This document shows, piece by piece, positions 63,501 through 64,000 of a stretch of DNA of 64,000 nt. A program made the translations under genes and the position numbers. This DNA comes from Croceicoccus hydrothermalis. Its GTDB lineage: Bacteria > Pseudomonadota > Alphaproteobacteria > Sphingomonadales > Sphingomonadaceae. Position 1 is the stretch's first letter. Each line of letters begins with the position of its first letter. Location of the stretch: contig NZ_JAIQCI010000016.1 in the NCBI RefSeq assembly GCF_022378335.1, forward strand, positions 40,216 to 104,215, read 5' to 3'. The notes under the pieces are model-generated. The model worked only from the letters and a program-made list of their open reading frames with translations, was not told where the DNA came from and ran no database searches.

Positions 63501-63519
63501 CTTTCAAGGAGACCTGTAA

Positions 63520-63879
63520 ATGATCAAGATGACTATGTTCCTGAAGCGCAAGGCCGGTATGAGTCACGAGGACTTCGTGAAGCACCATATCGAGGTGCAC
63601 GGCCCCAAGTTCCGCTCTATCCCCGAAGCGCAGACCCATTGCCGGCGTTATATCCAAACCCATCCCGTGGAGCTGAAAACCGATGCGGCGCAAAATGCCA
63701 ATTTCGACGGGACTGCAGAGCTGTGGTTCGATAGCGAGGACGGGATGCATGCGGTGCTGACGTCCGACACCTACCAGAACGTCGTCTTCCCAGACGAGAA
63801 GACCTTTCTCGACCACAACAATACTCTGATCCTCGTCGGCGAACAGGTCGAGATCATCGGCGATTTTCGCGAGGGTTGA
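63520..63879 (+). CDS. EthD domain protein
   Basis: This is a 119-residue protein of the EthD dimeric alpha/beta-barrel family. Typical are MFLKRKAGMSHEDFVKHHIE, EVHGPKF and the C-terminal FLDHNNTLILVGEQ. EthD proteins accompany oxygenases and are usually of unknown catalytic role. It follows the ABM-VOC gene after 19 nt with AGGAG before the ATG, so the two share a transcript and probably a pathway. The remaining 121 bp of the window hold a small CCCGC-TTC-GCGGG hairpin (about 63924-63936) and no gene. Confidence 0.87.
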   Translation: MIKMTMFLKRKAGMSHEDFVKHHIEVHGPKFRSIPEAQTHCRRYIQTHPVELKTDAAQNANFDGTAELWFDSEDGMHAVLTSDTYQNVVFPDEKTFLDHNNTLILVGEQVEIIGDFREG

Positions 63880-64000
63880 TCTCTGGCCGGAGGGAATAGG
63901 CTCAATTTGGGCCGGAGCACGAACCCGCTTCGCGGGAGGGGTGCTGGCGGCGGGGCGATGCAGAACGACGGGCGTAGCGCTTAGGGCGCACAAGGCAGAC

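Overview
The window is a stretch of high-GC alphaproteobacterial chromosome, most likely from the order Sphingomonadales (Erythrobacteraceae or Sphingomonadaceae). The evidence is the glnE-bcp-DUF455 run, secB divergent from a timA-mltA-smr run, a TonB-dependent receptor of the sphingomonad type, a GapR-like DUF2312 gene, a small protein ending in the MDESFPASDP-type tail, and an EcfG-type general-stress promoter. Nearly all of it is compact housekeeping sequence, with many ATGA/GTGA/TTGA start-stop overlaps and several TTG or GTG starts. No phage, CRISPR array, rRNA or intact transposase is visible.

Layout. 0-9.5 kb: 3' end of glnE, a thiol peroxidase, a ferritin-like DUF455 protein, an M23 peptidase, a large membrane hybrid histidine kinase, galU, murA and a small stress-type protein. 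9.5-16.8 kb: an RHH protein, a DUF4136 lipoprotein, trpS, murJ and secB on the minus strand, then timA-mltA-smr on the plus strand. 16.8-27 kb: peroxide defence (ahpF, ahpC, katG) interleaved with aroC (interrupted by an in-frame stop), a PAS protein, an ArsC-like reductase, a dienelactone hydrolase, ubiG and lysC. 27-38.6 kb: nitronate monooxygenase, pgeF-pepN, an epimerase, an EamA transporter overlapping ltaE, a TonB receptor and pyruvate kinase. 38.6-46 kb: DUF1244, a GapR-like protein, a stress SDR with YbjQ, a VOC protein, yebC, ruvC, a deaminase, ruvA (frameshifted tail), ruvB, a PRC-barrel lipoprotein and a tandem pair of cysteine-containing proteins behind a Fur-box-like palindrome. 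46-61 kb: acnA, two convergent L,D-transpeptidases, ispG, zntB, a frameshifted CHRD-like gene, a GNAT, a class A beta-lactamase, isoaspartyl peptidase, pheA, a membrane cytochrome c, rlmE and a Ppx/GppA phosphatase. 61.4-64 kb: tRNA-Gln(CTG), then a gene-poor stretch and a small catabolic-looking group (IclR regulator, fused ABM-VOC protein, EthD protein) that may be the edge of an island.

Themes. Cell-wall functions are frequent (murA, murJ, mltA, M23, two L,D-transpeptidases, pgeF, beta-lactamase), as is peroxide defence (bcp, ahpCF, katG). Three genes carry reading-frame lesions: a TAA inside aroC, one extra base in ruvA and one missing base in the CHRD-like gene. Two lie in G runs, so uncorrected sequencing error must be excluded before calling decay.

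The most interesting regulatory structures are three. Upstream of the stress SDR, an EcfG promoter sits inside a nested hairpin and is followed by a hairpin that sequesters the ribosome-binding site. Upstream of ruvC, a 14-bp tandem repeat creates three ATGA-coupled five-codon mini-ORFs. A Fur-like palindrome precedes the tandem cysteine-protein pair.
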